Origin: MED-G20 sp038108155
GTDB taxonomy: Bacteria > Bacteroidota > Bacteroidia > Flavobacteriales_D > Parvicellaceae
Assembly: GCA_038108155.1 (NCBI GenBank)
Contig: JAYNHP010000001.1
Span: forward strand, 62,001-126,000
DNA: 64,000 nucleotides
Reading direction: 5' to 3'
The notes beneath the pieces are model-generated. The model was given only the letters and a program-made list of their open reading frames with translations, searched no databases and had not been told where the DNA came from. Numbering within the stretch: position 1 is the stretch's first letter; every line of letters starts with the position of its first letter. Position numbers and translations under genes: made by a program. Positions 1 through 7,551 of the stretch are shown in pieces.

Positions 1-1
1 A

Positions 2-103
2 GGAGTTCACTATCTTTCAGATATTATTGGAGGTTGGACTTTAGGATTTATATTATCTTTTATCAGTTCTAAGTATATAAAAAAATTTGTTTTAAAATTA
101 TGA
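2..103 (+). CDS. PAP2 superfamily phosphatase, C-terminal end only
   Basis: The window opens inside a reading frame that ends at a TGA overlapping the crcB start (ATGA). The 33 visible residues contain GVHYLSDIIGGWTLG. This matches the last conserved motif of type 2 phosphatidic acid phosphatases (GVHYxSDVxxG), which carries the catalytic His and Asp, followed by a final hydrophobic stretch and a lysine-rich end. The family dephosphorylates membrane lipid phosphates such as undecaprenyl pyrophosphate. The substrate cannot be judged from this fragment. The family call is fairly safe because the motif is nearly exact, but the N-terminus lies outside the window. Confidence 0.7.
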   Translation, partial: GVHYLSDIIGGWTLGFILSFISSKYIKKFVLKL

Positions 104-468
104 TTTCTACTATTGCTGTTTTTTTTGGAGGAGGCTTTGGAGCATTAGTAAGGTATTTTATCTCAAAATTCTTTTCTCAATATTATAAAGGAGATTTACC
201 TATAGGTACATTATTTTCTAATTTAATATCCTGTTTGGTTGTGGGTGTTTTTTTAGCTTTTTTATCAGAATCCAAATATTTAAATCAAAACACTAAGCTT
301 TTTATAATAGTTGGGTTTTGTGGAGGTTTAAGCACTTTTTCTACTTTCAGCCTTGAAACTATAGATTTATTGAAATCTGGAAGTTATTATTGGGCATTTA
401 TTAATGTTGCCTTAAGTATTTTTCTTTGTTTTGGTCTTTTATTATTTTTCTATAGAAAAATAATTTAA
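100..468 (+). CDS. crcB: Fluoride ion channel CrcB/FluC
   Basis: A 122-residue protein with four hydrophobic segments (roughly 1-20, 33-55, 65-88, 97-119), the normal size for a FluC subunit. Seen motifs are GGGFGALVRY (10-19), the pore Asn in SNLISC (N41) and GFCGGLSTFSTFS (72-84), which holds the family's sodium-site and Phe-box residues. Known role: dual-topology dimers in the inner membrane that export fluoride. The start overlaps the stop of the PAP2 gene by four bases (ATGA), so the two are probably co-translated. No fluoride riboswitch can be seen because the upstream leader is outside the window. Confidence 0.93.
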   Translation: MISTIAVFFGGGFGALVRYFISKFFSQYYKGDLPIGTLFSNLISCLVVGVFLAFLSESKYLNQNTKLFIIVGFCGGLSTFSTFSLETIDLLKSGSYYWAFINVALSIFLCFGLLLFFYRKII

Positions 469-470
469 TA

Positions 471-704
471 CTATTTACATGCATTAAAAATTTCAGGGAA
501 ATCGTTTTCGTTTCTCATAGCATGCTCAAAGCTATTGTATTTGGAAGTGATTTTTTCTAAACTACAATTACAAAATGCAGAATCTAATTTTGCTTTCTCA
601 CACTCGTTTAAATATCTCTCCTTATCTTTTTCTGACCAACCACCGCAGGAAGTGATTAAAACAAAAGTGGTTAAAATTCCAAGATTGATTTTTGCTATTT
701 TCAT
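471..704 (-). CDS. Small cysteine-rich lipoprotein, function unknown
   Basis: A 77-residue protein with a lysine-containing N-terminus, a hydrophobic stretch and a lipobox ending at C20 (LITSC), so it is predicted to be a lipoprotein. The mature part is about 57 residues and has four further cysteines (CEKAK, CNC and a C near the end). These could form disulfides in the periplasm or at the surface. Its start overlaps the end of the DUF4296 lipoprotein gene by four bases, placing it last in the mannosyltransferase-pyrC-DUF4296 group. I do not recognise the family. Coding is supported by the signal sequence and the tight overlap. Confidence 0.6.
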   Translation of the reverse strand: MKIAKINLGILTTFVLITSCGGWSEKDKERYLNECEKAKLDSAFCNCSLEKITSKYNSFEHAMRNENDFPEIFNACK

Positions 705-1210
705 TTTTCAATTTTAAAAGTATCTAATATTTGGTTTCTGGATTTAATCGAAGGTTTTAAATCTTTTTTTAATTTGATTTTATCTTTAAATTTAAAACTT
801 TCTTTTAATATATTTTTCACGGAATCTTGTTGAATTATTTTCTGATCGTCCTCATTAACATCATGAGAAATCCCTGTAAAAACTTTTTCTAAACTATCCC
901 TAAGGTCTTTGATTATACTATCAAGTAATCTTGGGTTTTCAGAGTAATACTTTATAGATTTTTTAAAATCTTCTTTTTTATAACCATAATCCTCTAAAAG
1001 TTTATTGGTGATACTCCCAACACTATCTCTGGGGATTTGTGTGAATTTTTTATTGTTGTAAAGGTGTGCATTTACTAACCATATTTTTTTAATTAAGGTC
1101 TGAAATTCCTTTTCTTTAATGGGCGGATATTTAATATTATCTTTTGGTTTTTCTTCTAAACAACTTGTTGCTGCAATTAAAAGAAAAAATATTTTAAAAT
1201 ATTTAATCAC
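701..1210 (-). CDS. DUF4296 lipoprotein
   Basis: A 169-residue predicted lipoprotein (lipobox cysteine C17 in AATSC). It then shows the pattern of DUF4296 proteins: a KPxxxI-like segment, then a helical region in which a short helix (KEFQTLIKKIWLVNAHLYN) is followed by a longer Lys/Glu/Asp-rich helical part. In Bacteroidota this domain of unknown function is regularly found next to dihydroorotase and a dolichol-phosphate-mannose-synthase-like gene, exactly as here. It overlaps pyrC by four bases (ATGA). The family call rests on both layout and context; the cellular role is unknown. The C-terminal half is very rich in lysine and probably helical. Confidence 0.72.
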   Translation of the reverse strand: MIKYFKIFFLLIAATSCLEEKPKDNIKYPPIKEKEFQTLIKKIWLVNAHLYNNKKFTQIPRDSVGSITNKLLEDYGYKKEDFKKSIKYYSENPRLLDSIIKDLRDSLEKVFTGISHDVNEDDQKIIQQDSVKNILKESFKFKDKIKLKKDLKPSIKSRNQILDTFKIEK

Positions 1211-2547
1211 TTATTAAATGTTAATCTCATTCCGGTATTATTGTTGTTAAATTCTCCTTTGTGATAAACTCTTTTACCATTAATGAATGTGCTATTAATA
1301 TTACTTGTGAATTTAGTTCCTTCGAAGGGAGACCATCCACATTTATATAAAATATTTTCTTTCTCTACTTTCGTATTTGTATTCCTATCTAAAAGAACTA
1401 TATCTGCAAAATAACCAGTTCTCAAATAACCTCTTTTTTCAATTTTAAAGCATTCTGCAACATCGTGACTAGTCTTCTTTACAATTTGTTTCAATTTAAT
1501 TTGATTGGTTTTTTCTAATTCAAGTAAGGTAAGTAAAGCATGTTGGACTAATGGGCCACCGGATGGAGCCGACAAATAGGAATTATTTTTCTCTTCAAAA
1601 GTATGGGGAGCGTGATCAGTTGCAATTACATCAATTATATTTTCATTTATAGCTTTAATAAGCGCTTTTCTGTCATTTTCTGATTTGACTGCTGGGTTCC
1701 ATTTAATTAAACTTTTCTTATCTAAATACTTTGAATCATTGAACCACAAATGATGAATACAGCATTCAGCAGTTATTTTTTTATTTATTAAAGGCTGGTT
1801 ATTTTTAAAAAGTTCCAATTCTTTTGCAGTTGAAATATGTAATACATGAAGCCTAGTTTCGTATTTTTTTGCCAAATCAACAGCCAATGAAGAAGATAAA
1901 TAGCAAGCTTCTTCGGATCTAATTATAGGATGCATTTCAAAAGGGATGTTCTCTCCATATTTTTCTTTAAATATGGCAGTATTTTTTCTTATAGTTTGTT
2001 CATCTTCACAGTGGGTAGCTATTAGCAAAGAGCTATTTTTAAATATTTGAGACAATGTCTGTTTATTATCAACGAGCATATTTCCAGTAGAAGAACCCAT
2101 AAAAACTTTAATACCACAAACATTTCTAGGATTGGTTTTCAATACCTCTTGAAGATTTTCATTATTTGCACCCATGAAAAAGGAATAATTTGCTATCGAG
2201 TTTTTATTCGCTATAGCATATTTTTCTTCTAATAGCTCTTGGGTTACAGTATTGGGAACTGTGTTAGGCATTTCCATGAAACTTGTAATTCCGCCCGCCA
2301 CTGCAGCTCTTGATTCTGAATAAATATTTGCTTTGTGTGTTAAACCAGGCTCTCTAAAATGAACTTGATCATCAATCATTCCTGGAATGGCTATTAATCC
2401 TGTTGCATCATATTCATGGTCGAATGTTCCAGAAATGGACCCTTTTTTTATCTCTGAAATTTTAGAATCCTCAATAGCAATATCCCCAAAAAATTGTTGG
2501 TTTTCGTTAATGATTTCTGAATTTCTAATTACACTTTTAATTTTCAA
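1207..2547 (-). CDS. pyrC: Dihydroorotase (class I, Bacteroidota type)
   Basis: A 446-residue amidohydrolase catalysing the reversible cyclisation of carbamoyl-aspartate to dihydroorotate in pyrimidine synthesis. Visible active-site elements are the first metal motif region DDQVHFREPG (59-68), the lysine that is normally carboxylated (K147 in GIKVFMG), H179 in ATHCEDE, H237 in VLHIST, and the catalytic Asp in ATDHAPH (D311). The first His of the usual HxH motif is Gln (Q61). As far as I recall this is typical for the Bacteroidota branch and does not mean the gene is broken. It overlaps the upstream mannosyltransferase gene by 11 bases and the DUF4296 gene by 4. pyrE lies elsewhere in the window. 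Confidence 0.92.
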   Translation of the reverse strand: MKIKSVIRNSEIINENQQFFGDIAIEDSKISEIKKGSISGTFDHEYDATGLIAIPGMIDDQVHFREPGLTHKANIYSESRAAVAGGITSFMEMPNTVPNTVTQELLEEKYAIANKNSIANYSFFMGANNENLQEVLKTNPRNVCGIKVFMGSSTGNMLVDNKQTLSQIFKNSSLLIATHCEDEQTIRKNTAIFKEKYGENIPFEMHPIIRSEEACYLSSSLAVDLAKKYETRLHVLHISTAKELELFKNNQPLINKKITAECCIHHLWFNDSKYLDKKSLIKWNPAVKSENDRKALIKAINENIIDVIATDHAPHTFEEKNNSYLSAPSGGPLVQHALLTLLELEKTNQIKLKQIVKKTSHDVAECFKIEKRGYLRTGYFADIVLLDRNTNTKVEKENILYKCGWSPFEGTKFTSNINSTFINGKRVYHKGEFNNNNTGMRLTFNK

Positions 2548-3250
2548 ATTTTTTCGATCTTAATTTTAATACTCCTACAAAAGCCTCTCTAAAAATTCCA
2601 ATATTCATCTTAGACTGTCCATGTTCTCTATCTTTAAAGTGAATAGGAATTTCTTTTACTTTAAAACCTAATTTAATAGCGCTATATTTCATTTCTATTT
2701 GAAATGCGTAACCAACAAACCAAATATTATCTAAATCAATTTTTTCCAATACTTTTCTTGAATAACATTTAAAACCTGCAGTAGTGTCTTTGATATTTAT
2801 TCCCAAGATTAACCTCACATAAAGCGATGCGTAGAAGGACAACCAATACCTCGATTTTGGCCAATTGATAATCTTCCCACCAGGGACATATCTAGACCCA
2901 ACACATAAGTCTGCAGATCCATTAGCGCAGTTATAAAGTAATCTTGGTAAGTCGTCAGGACTATGGGAGAAATCTGCATCCATTTCAAATACATAATCAT
3001 ACTTGTTTTTAATGGCCCATTTAAATCCGTGAATATAGGCAGTTCCTAAACCAGACTTTTCCTTTCTTTCTTCAATAAATACAGACTTATTTTTTTTCAT
3101 GATTTCTTTAACAACCTTTGCGGTTCCATCTGGAGATTGATCATCTACAATTAGAATATGAAAATCATCTTTTTTAGCTAATACAGCATGAATTATATTA
3201 GAAATATTTTCAATTTCGTTATAAGTAGGTATGATTACTACACTCTTCAT
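2537..3250 (-). CDS. Polyprenol monophosphomannose synthase (GT2, DPM1-like)
   Basis: A 237-residue family 2 glycosyltransferase. I start it at the ATG giving MKSVVIIPTYNE, because the GT-A fold begins there; the longer frame adds 19 residues without homologous character. Seen motifs are VVIIPTYNE, DDQSPDGT, and the metal-binding DAD in FEMDADFSHSP. The C-terminal part has SRYVPGG, the TTAGFKCYSR segment and a basic amphipathic end, and there are no membrane helices. The family moves mannose (or another hexose) from a nucleotide sugar to a polyprenyl phosphate at the inner face of the membrane. It is first in a minus-strand group with pyrC and DUF4296. The exact sugar is uncertain. Confidence 0.88.
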   Translation of the reverse strand: MKSVVIIPTYNEIENISNIIHAVLAKKDDFHILIVDDQSPDGTAKVVKEIMKKNKSVFIEERKEKSGLGTAYIHGFKWAIKNKYDYVFEMDADFSHSPDDLPRLLYNCANGSADLCVGSRYVPGGKIINWPKSRYWLSFYASLYVRLILGINIKDTTAGFKCYSRKVLEKIDLDNIWFVGYAFQIEMKYSAIKLGFKVKEIPIHFKDREHGQSKMNIGIFREAFVGVLKLRSKKFEN

Positions 3251-3350
3251 TTTACTAGAATAATTAGAACGAATTTTAAATAACTTTTCAGTTTGGTTTA
3301 TAAACAAATAAACGAATAAAATTCTTTAATAAAAATACCTTAACTATTAT

Positions 3351-3358
3351 TAACTTTG
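3351..3358 (+). promoter_or_regulatory. Candidate -7 promoter box directly before a GTG start
   Basis: TAACTTTG matches the Bacteroidota -7 consensus TAnnTTTG. The GTG start of the next gene begins only 9 bases downstream, so transcription would start at or within a base or two of the start codon (leaderless or nearly so). I do not see a convincing -33 TTG at the usual distance. Confidence 0.5.
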
Positions 3359-3366
3359 CAATATCT

Positions 3367-4710
3367 GTGAGAAAAATATTTATTCTTTTACTAATTATTC
3401 CTTTTTGTCTGATTTCTCAATCTAATAATATTGAGTTGCTTGACCAATGGTATATAGAAGGATTACCTATTACCAATGACGGAGAATCAGTATTTAACGA
3501 TGTATGGGGATTAGAAATTGAAAATGATAAATACGCTATTATTGGTTCTACAAACGGCACCCATATTTTAAGGATTATTGATAATAGGCTTGAAGAGATA
3601 GATTTCATTGCTGGAAAGTACGCAGGAAATCAAGCCATTCATAGAGATTTTCATGATTATAATGGTTATTTGTACGCAGTTTGTGATGAAAATGCCAGCT
3701 CTCTTCAAATTATGGATTTAAGTTATTTACCAGACAGTGTTCATCTGGTGTACGACAGTGACTCGCTAATAGTTCGTGCTCATAATATATTTATTGATAC
3801 TGCAAATGCAAAGTTATACGGATGTGCTGTGGCAACACCTTCAGGCTTTCATGCTTTAAGTGTTTATGATCTAAGTAATCCTATATACCCAGAATTAATT
3901 TATAATTACGATGAGGTTGGTCATGTTCATGATGCCTACGTTTACAATGACACTGCTTTTTTAAATTGTGGAAATGACGGTCTTAGAGTTATTAAATCTC
4001 ACACCCAAGGATTTGCTTATGAGCTGTCCTCACTTACAGTTTACCCAGATAAAGGATATAACCATTCCGGATGGATTTCAGGTGATAAAAAGACCTACAT
4101 TATGTGTGATGAAACACCTTCAATGAAGATAAAAGTGCTAGATGTTTCTGATTTAAATAATATTTCAGTCAGTTCTACTTTTTCTGCAGATTCTTACGAT
4201 CAGGCATTACCACATAACGCTATAATTATAAATAATACTGCCTATGTTAGTTATTACAACGACGGGTTACAAATTTTTGACATTTCAAATCCATTTAATC
4301 CTAAGAAAATAGGTTATTACGATACTTATCCAGGAAGTGATGATCTAATTTACAGGGGATTATGGGGGATTTATCCTTTTAATAATAGTAACTTAGTTTT
4401 AGCATCTGATAGAACATCTGGTCTTTATTTATTTGATTTTGAACCTCCGCCTACAATTGTAGAAGACCCTTTTTATGTTTTTCCTAATCCTTCATCTAAT
4501 TATATTTACTTCTACAGAGAACATTTAGATTTAGCTGACTACAAAATAAATATTTACAATATATTAGGATTAAAAGTTGATGAGCTTAAAGGATATAATG
4601 ATTATTTGAAAATTGATTTATCCAATTATAGTAGTGGAGTTTACGTATTAGAGTATATTTCTAATATTGAGCTGTTCACAACAAACACTAAATTCTTTGT
4701 TAATAAATGA
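3367..4710 (+). CDS. Choice-of-anchor B / LVIVD-repeat protein with T9SS sorting domain
   Basis: A 447-residue exported protein starting at GTG. A signal peptide (about 1-18, ending near ISQS) is followed by repeated beta-strand modules of the LVIVD/beta-propeller type (for example FNDVWGLEI, LQIMDLS, LHALSVYDLSNP, LRVIKS, LQIFDISNPFNPKKIGYYDT). This arrangement is called the choice-of-anchor B domain in Bacteroidota. From about residue 370 a type A T9SS sorting domain follows (FPNPSSNYIYFY, then INIYNILGLKV and SSGVYVLEY), so the protein should be carried across the outer membrane by type IX secretion. Its biochemical function is unknown. It overlaps the next gene by four bases. Confidence 0.85.
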   Translation: MRKIFILLLIIPFCLISQSNNIELLDQWYIEGLPITNDGESVFNDVWGLEIENDKYAIIGSTNGTHILRIIDNRLEEIDFIAGKYAGNQAIHRDFHDYNGYLYAVCDENASSLQIMDLSYLPDSVHLVYDSDSLIVRAHNIFIDTANAKLYGCAVATPSGFHALSVYDLSNPIYPELIYNYDEVGHVHDAYVYNDTAFLNCGNDGLRVIKSHTQGFAYELSSLTVYPDKGYNHSGWISGDKKTYIMCDETPSMKIKVLDVSDLNNISVSSTFSADSYDQALPHNAIIINNTAYVSYYNDGLQIFDISNPFNPKKIGYYDTYPGSDDLIYRGLWGIYPFNNSNLVLASDRTSGLYLFDFEPPPTIVEDPFYVFPNPSSNYIYFYREHLDLADYKINIYNILGLKVDELKGYNDYLKIDLSNYSSGVYVLEYISNIELFTTNTKFFVNK

Positions 4711-5033
4711 GTGATTTTTTTAAAGATGTTTACGAAGTTGTTAAATTAATTCCAAAAGGAAAAGTTACCAGTTACGGAATGATTGCTAATTATTTAGGTG
4801 CTAAAAAGAGCTCAAGGCTAGTTGGTTGGGCTTTGAATAAAGTATCTCAAAATAGTGAAATTCCAGCGCACAGAGTAGTCAATAGAAATGGATTAATGAC
4901 AGGAAAAAATAATTTTCCAACTAAAAATTACATGAAAGAAGAGCTCGAAAAAGAAGGATTGAATATAAAGGAAGATAGTATTGTAGACTTTAACAAATAC
5001 CTTTGGGACCCAATAAAAGAATTAACAATTTAG
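4707..5033 (+). CDS. Alkyltransferase-like (ATL) DNA-binding protein, MGMT family
   Basis: A 108-residue protein equivalent to the DNA-binding domain of O6-methylguanine-DNA methyltransferase. IPKGKVTSYGMIA is the helix-turn-helix start, SRLVG contains the Arg finger (R37), and the active-site segment reads PAHRVV (53-58). The acceptor cysteine of PCHRV is Ala (A54), so it cannot accept an alkyl group. It fits the ATL proteins, which bind O6-alkylguanine and hand it to nucleotide excision repair. This size and the residues missing before the domain are normal for ATLs. It starts within the stop of the preceding gene (ATGA), although no functional link to that exported protein is apparent. Confidence 0.9.
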   Translation: MSDFFKDVYEVVKLIPKGKVTSYGMIANYLGAKKSSRLVGWALNKVSQNSEIPAHRVVNRNGLMTGKNNFPTKNYMKEELEKEGLNIKEDSIVDFNKYLWDPIKELTI

Positions 5034-5065
5034 TTTTAAATAAATTATCTATTTATGTTTACAAT

Positions 5066-6181
5066 ATGAAAATCAATCCTGAAACCATACTTGAATCTTT
5101 AAAAAAAGTAATTGAGCCTGATTTAGGTAAGGATATTGTTTCTCTTGGACTAGTAACGGATATTAAAATTTTGGAGAATAAGGTTAGTTTTTCTGTTCAA
5201 ATGAAAAATGCAGCAATGCATGCAAAGAAAAGGATGCAGGAAGCTTGCGAATTTGCAATTGAAAGATCTATTGGAAAAGATTATTCAGTTGAAGTTAATG
5301 TTCAAGCTATGAAAAAAGCAGAAGCAACCCAAAACGTATTGCCAAATATAAAAAATACTATTGCAGTAGTTTCTGGAAAAGGTGGTGTTGGGAAATCTAC
5401 AGTTTCAGCAAATTTAGCTGTTGGGTTAGCAAAAAAAGGTCTTAATGTTGGTGTTGTCGATGCAGACATTTATGGTCCTTCAATGCCCATAATGTTTGAT
5501 GTTCTTCACTACAGGCCAATTTCAAGAGAGATTAATAAAAAACAAGTTATTGTTCCTGCAGAAAATTATGGAGTAAAGATTCTTTCTATTGGTTTTTTTG
5601 CTGAACTCGATGAGGCAGTAGTATGGCGAGGTCCAATGGCGGTAAAAGCTTTAAAACAATTGATTTTTGATGCAGATTGGGGGGAATTAGATTATTTGAT
5701 TATTGATACTCCACCAGGAACTGGAGATGTTCATTTATCGATTGTTCAGTCTCTTCCTTTAACAGGTGCTGTAGTGGTGACTACTCCACAGCCAGTTGCA
5801 TTAGCAGATGCGAAAAAAGCAGTAGCAATGCTTAAAATGGATAACATAAAAGTTCCTGTCTTGGGTCTGGTTGAAAATATGTCTTGGTTTACCCCAAAAA
5901 ATTATCCGGAAGAAAAGTACTTTATTTTTGGAGAGGATGGTGGTGAAAACTTAGCTAAATCGCTAAGCATCAAACTTTTGGGAAAAGTACCACTTGTAGA
6001 AAGTATAAGACAAAGCGGCGATGTTGGACGACCAGCTGTTTTACAACAAGAAACTATAGTTGAAAAATATTATAGTGACCTTTGTGAAAAATTAATTTTA
6101 AATATTGACGAAAGAAATGCTAAATTAGAACCAACAAAAGTAGTTGGTCTTGAATATGGCACCCCTAAATGTTCTACCTAA
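5066..6181 (+). CDS. mrp: Mrp/ApbC-type Fe-S cluster carrier ATPase
   Basis: I start this 371-residue protein at the ATG giving MKINPETILESLKKV; the frame runs further upstream but overlaps the ATL gene. Residues 1 to about 85 form a MIP18/DUF59 domain. A deviant Walker A (GKGGVGKS, 104-111) opens the SIMIBI ATPase domain, followed by VDADIYGPSMP, the IIDTPPGTGD motif and ENMSWFTP. The Cys pair that many Mrp proteins carry after this point is absent, which I recall as common in Bacteroidota. Role: carries or assembles Fe-S clusters in the cytoplasm. A NifU-like gene overlapping its 3' end fits that role. Confidence 0.92.
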   Translation: MKINPETILESLKKVIEPDLGKDIVSLGLVTDIKILENKVSFSVQMKNAAMHAKKRMQEACEFAIERSIGKDYSVEVNVQAMKKAEATQNVLPNIKNTIAVVSGKGGVGKSTVSANLAVGLAKKGLNVGVVDADIYGPSMPIMFDVLHYRPISREINKKQVIVPAENYGVKILSIGFFAELDEAVVWRGPMAVKALKQLIFDADWGELDYLIIDTPPGTGDVHLSIVQSLPLTGAVVVTTPQPVALADAKKAVAMLKMDNIKVPVLGLVENMSWFTPKNYPEEKYFIFGEDGGENLAKSLSIKLLGKVPLVESIRQSGDVGRPAVLQQETIVEKYYSDLCEKLILNIDERNAKLEPTKVVGLEYGTPKCST

Positions 6182-6419
6182 ATTGAATAAAACAGAAAAA
6201 ATAGTACTAAAAGCAATTGATGACCTTCGTCCGTATTTACACAATGATGGCGGTGACATGGAACTAGTTGAAATTACGTCTGATAACAGAGTAATCGTAA
6301 AACTTTTAGGGGCTTGTCAGTCCTGTTCTGTTAGCTCTGTCACTATGAAAGCCGGATTGGAAGAAAACCTTAAGTTGTTAATTCCTGAAATTGTTTCGGT
6401 TGAAGCATTACAAGAATAA
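6156..6419 (+). CDS. NifU C-terminal-domain Fe-S scaffold protein (NfuA-like)
   Basis: An 87-residue protein made only of the NifU C-terminal domain: LRPYLHNDGGDMELV followed by the cluster-binding CxxC in LLGACQSCSVS and then TMKAGLEENL. It holds or transfers Fe-S clusters. I chose the ATG at 6156, inside the end of mrp in another frame; a TTG four codons earlier is possible. The 26-base overlap with mrp suggests coupled translation and a shared Fe-S cluster delivery function. It faces the TonB receptor gene convergently, with one base between the stops. Confidence 0.9.
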   Translation: MAPLNVLPKLNKTEKIVLKAIDDLRPYLHNDGGDMELVEITSDNRVIVKLLGACQSCSVSSVTMKAGLEENLKLLIPEIVSVEALQE

Positions 6420-6420
6420 A

Positions 6421-7551
6421 TTAAAATTCAAATTGTAATCCAATTGATGGCAAAACAGTACCTGCTGTATTGTCAATATATTTTAAATTATACCTCTCAG
6501 GATTGGAGTCTGTAATGGTTTGGAAGCTACCGTCAGTATTTCTAACAGCAATTAAACTAGGTGGAGTTTCTGCTTGAAAATTATATAAGTTTTGAATGTC
6601 TAGGTAAACATTAAGTGTCACTTTCTTCCAATACCATTTCTTATCAATTCTTATATCTAAACCATGGTTGGATTTTAATCTTACTCCGTTTAATTGGTCG
6701 TAATCAAATACTCCGAACGAATTAACATCCCAAACATAAGAATATGAAGAATTAAGTGTGTCATATGGAGTATATGGTGATCCTCCAGAAAAACGAAATT
6801 TCATTCCTAGTTCCCAATCTTTTTTAAATTTAAAGCCACCTGTCAGGCTTATTATATGTTGGTTGTCCCAAGCAGAAGGTATGTAAGTATTGTTTTTATC
6901 CTTGAATTCACTTCTTACCCATGTGTAGGCCATTATTCCATAAAATGATTTATTCAATTTTTTTTGTGCTAGGAATTCCACGCCATATGATCTTCCTTGA
7001 GAGGTGCTAGAAACTGCTTCGTTTCCAATAACTCCAAAATCACCACCAAGATTTGCTAACGATATACTATCTTTTAGTAAAAAAGGGTAATTATCGTATT
7101 TTTTGTAAAAACCTTCTACAGTTAGTTTACTAAAGTTTCCAGGGTTGGTCTCAATACCAAAAACCAAATGTTTGTTGTTTATGTAGGTGACTTCATTTTC
7201 TTTATTTACAAGTTCATTATTGTTATTTCTGTACCCCATAACGGTGTATGCAGGGAGTTGAAAGTATTGACCAATGTTAAAATTTAAACTGCTTTTTTCA
7301 CCAAGAGCATAAGCTAAACTAAATCTTGGTGATAGCTGTTTCAATGGATTAGACATTTGTTTTGAATAAGAATTTTGATCTGTTCTTAATCCAAAAGATG
7401 CAATAATTTTGTTATCAAAAGCTTTTTTACTTATTTGACCAAATAGACTTGTTTTTATAAAATTAAGTTCAGAATTAAAATCGAGAGTGTCTGGAAGGTT
7501 TTGAAAAATTATCTTTTGAAAGGTATTGTTTTTGAAGGTCACTGCTTCCAA
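6421..7551 (-). CDS. TonB-dependent receptor, C-terminal part (separated by frameshift)
   Basis: About 376 residues of outer-membrane beta-barrel: alternating strands such as GIMAYTWVRSEF, WELGMKFRFSGGSPYTPYD and a final strand IGLQFEF ending in aromatic Phe, typical of a TonB receptor C-terminus. There is no signal peptide, and the apparent TTG start lies inside the end of the upstream part in a different frame. The protein continues the barrel of the gene at 7539-8801. Adding one A in the GGTTGGAAGCAG stretch near 7546 joins the two frames into one reading ...GWKAVTFKNNTF.... I therefore treat it as the second half of one gene. The substrate is unknown. Confidence 0.8.
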   Translation of the reverse strand: MEAVTFKNNTFQKIIFQNLPDTLDFNSELNFIKTSLFGQISKKAFDNKIIASFGLRTDQNSYSKQMSNPLKQLSPRFSLAYALGEKSSLNFNIGQYFQLPAYTVMGYRNNNNELVNKENEVTYINNKHLVFGIETNPGNFSKLTVEGFYKKYDNYPFLLKDSISLANLGGDFGVIGNEAVSSTSQGRSYGVEFLAQKKLNKSFYGIMAYTWVRSEFKDKNNTYIPSAWDNQHIISLTGGFKFKKDWELGMKFRFSGGSPYTPYDTLNSSYSYVWDVNSFGVFDYDQLNGVRLKSNHGLDIRIDKKWYWKKVTLNVYLDIQNLYNFQAETPPSLIAVRNTDGSFQTITDSNPERYNLKYIDNTAGTVLPSIGLQFEF

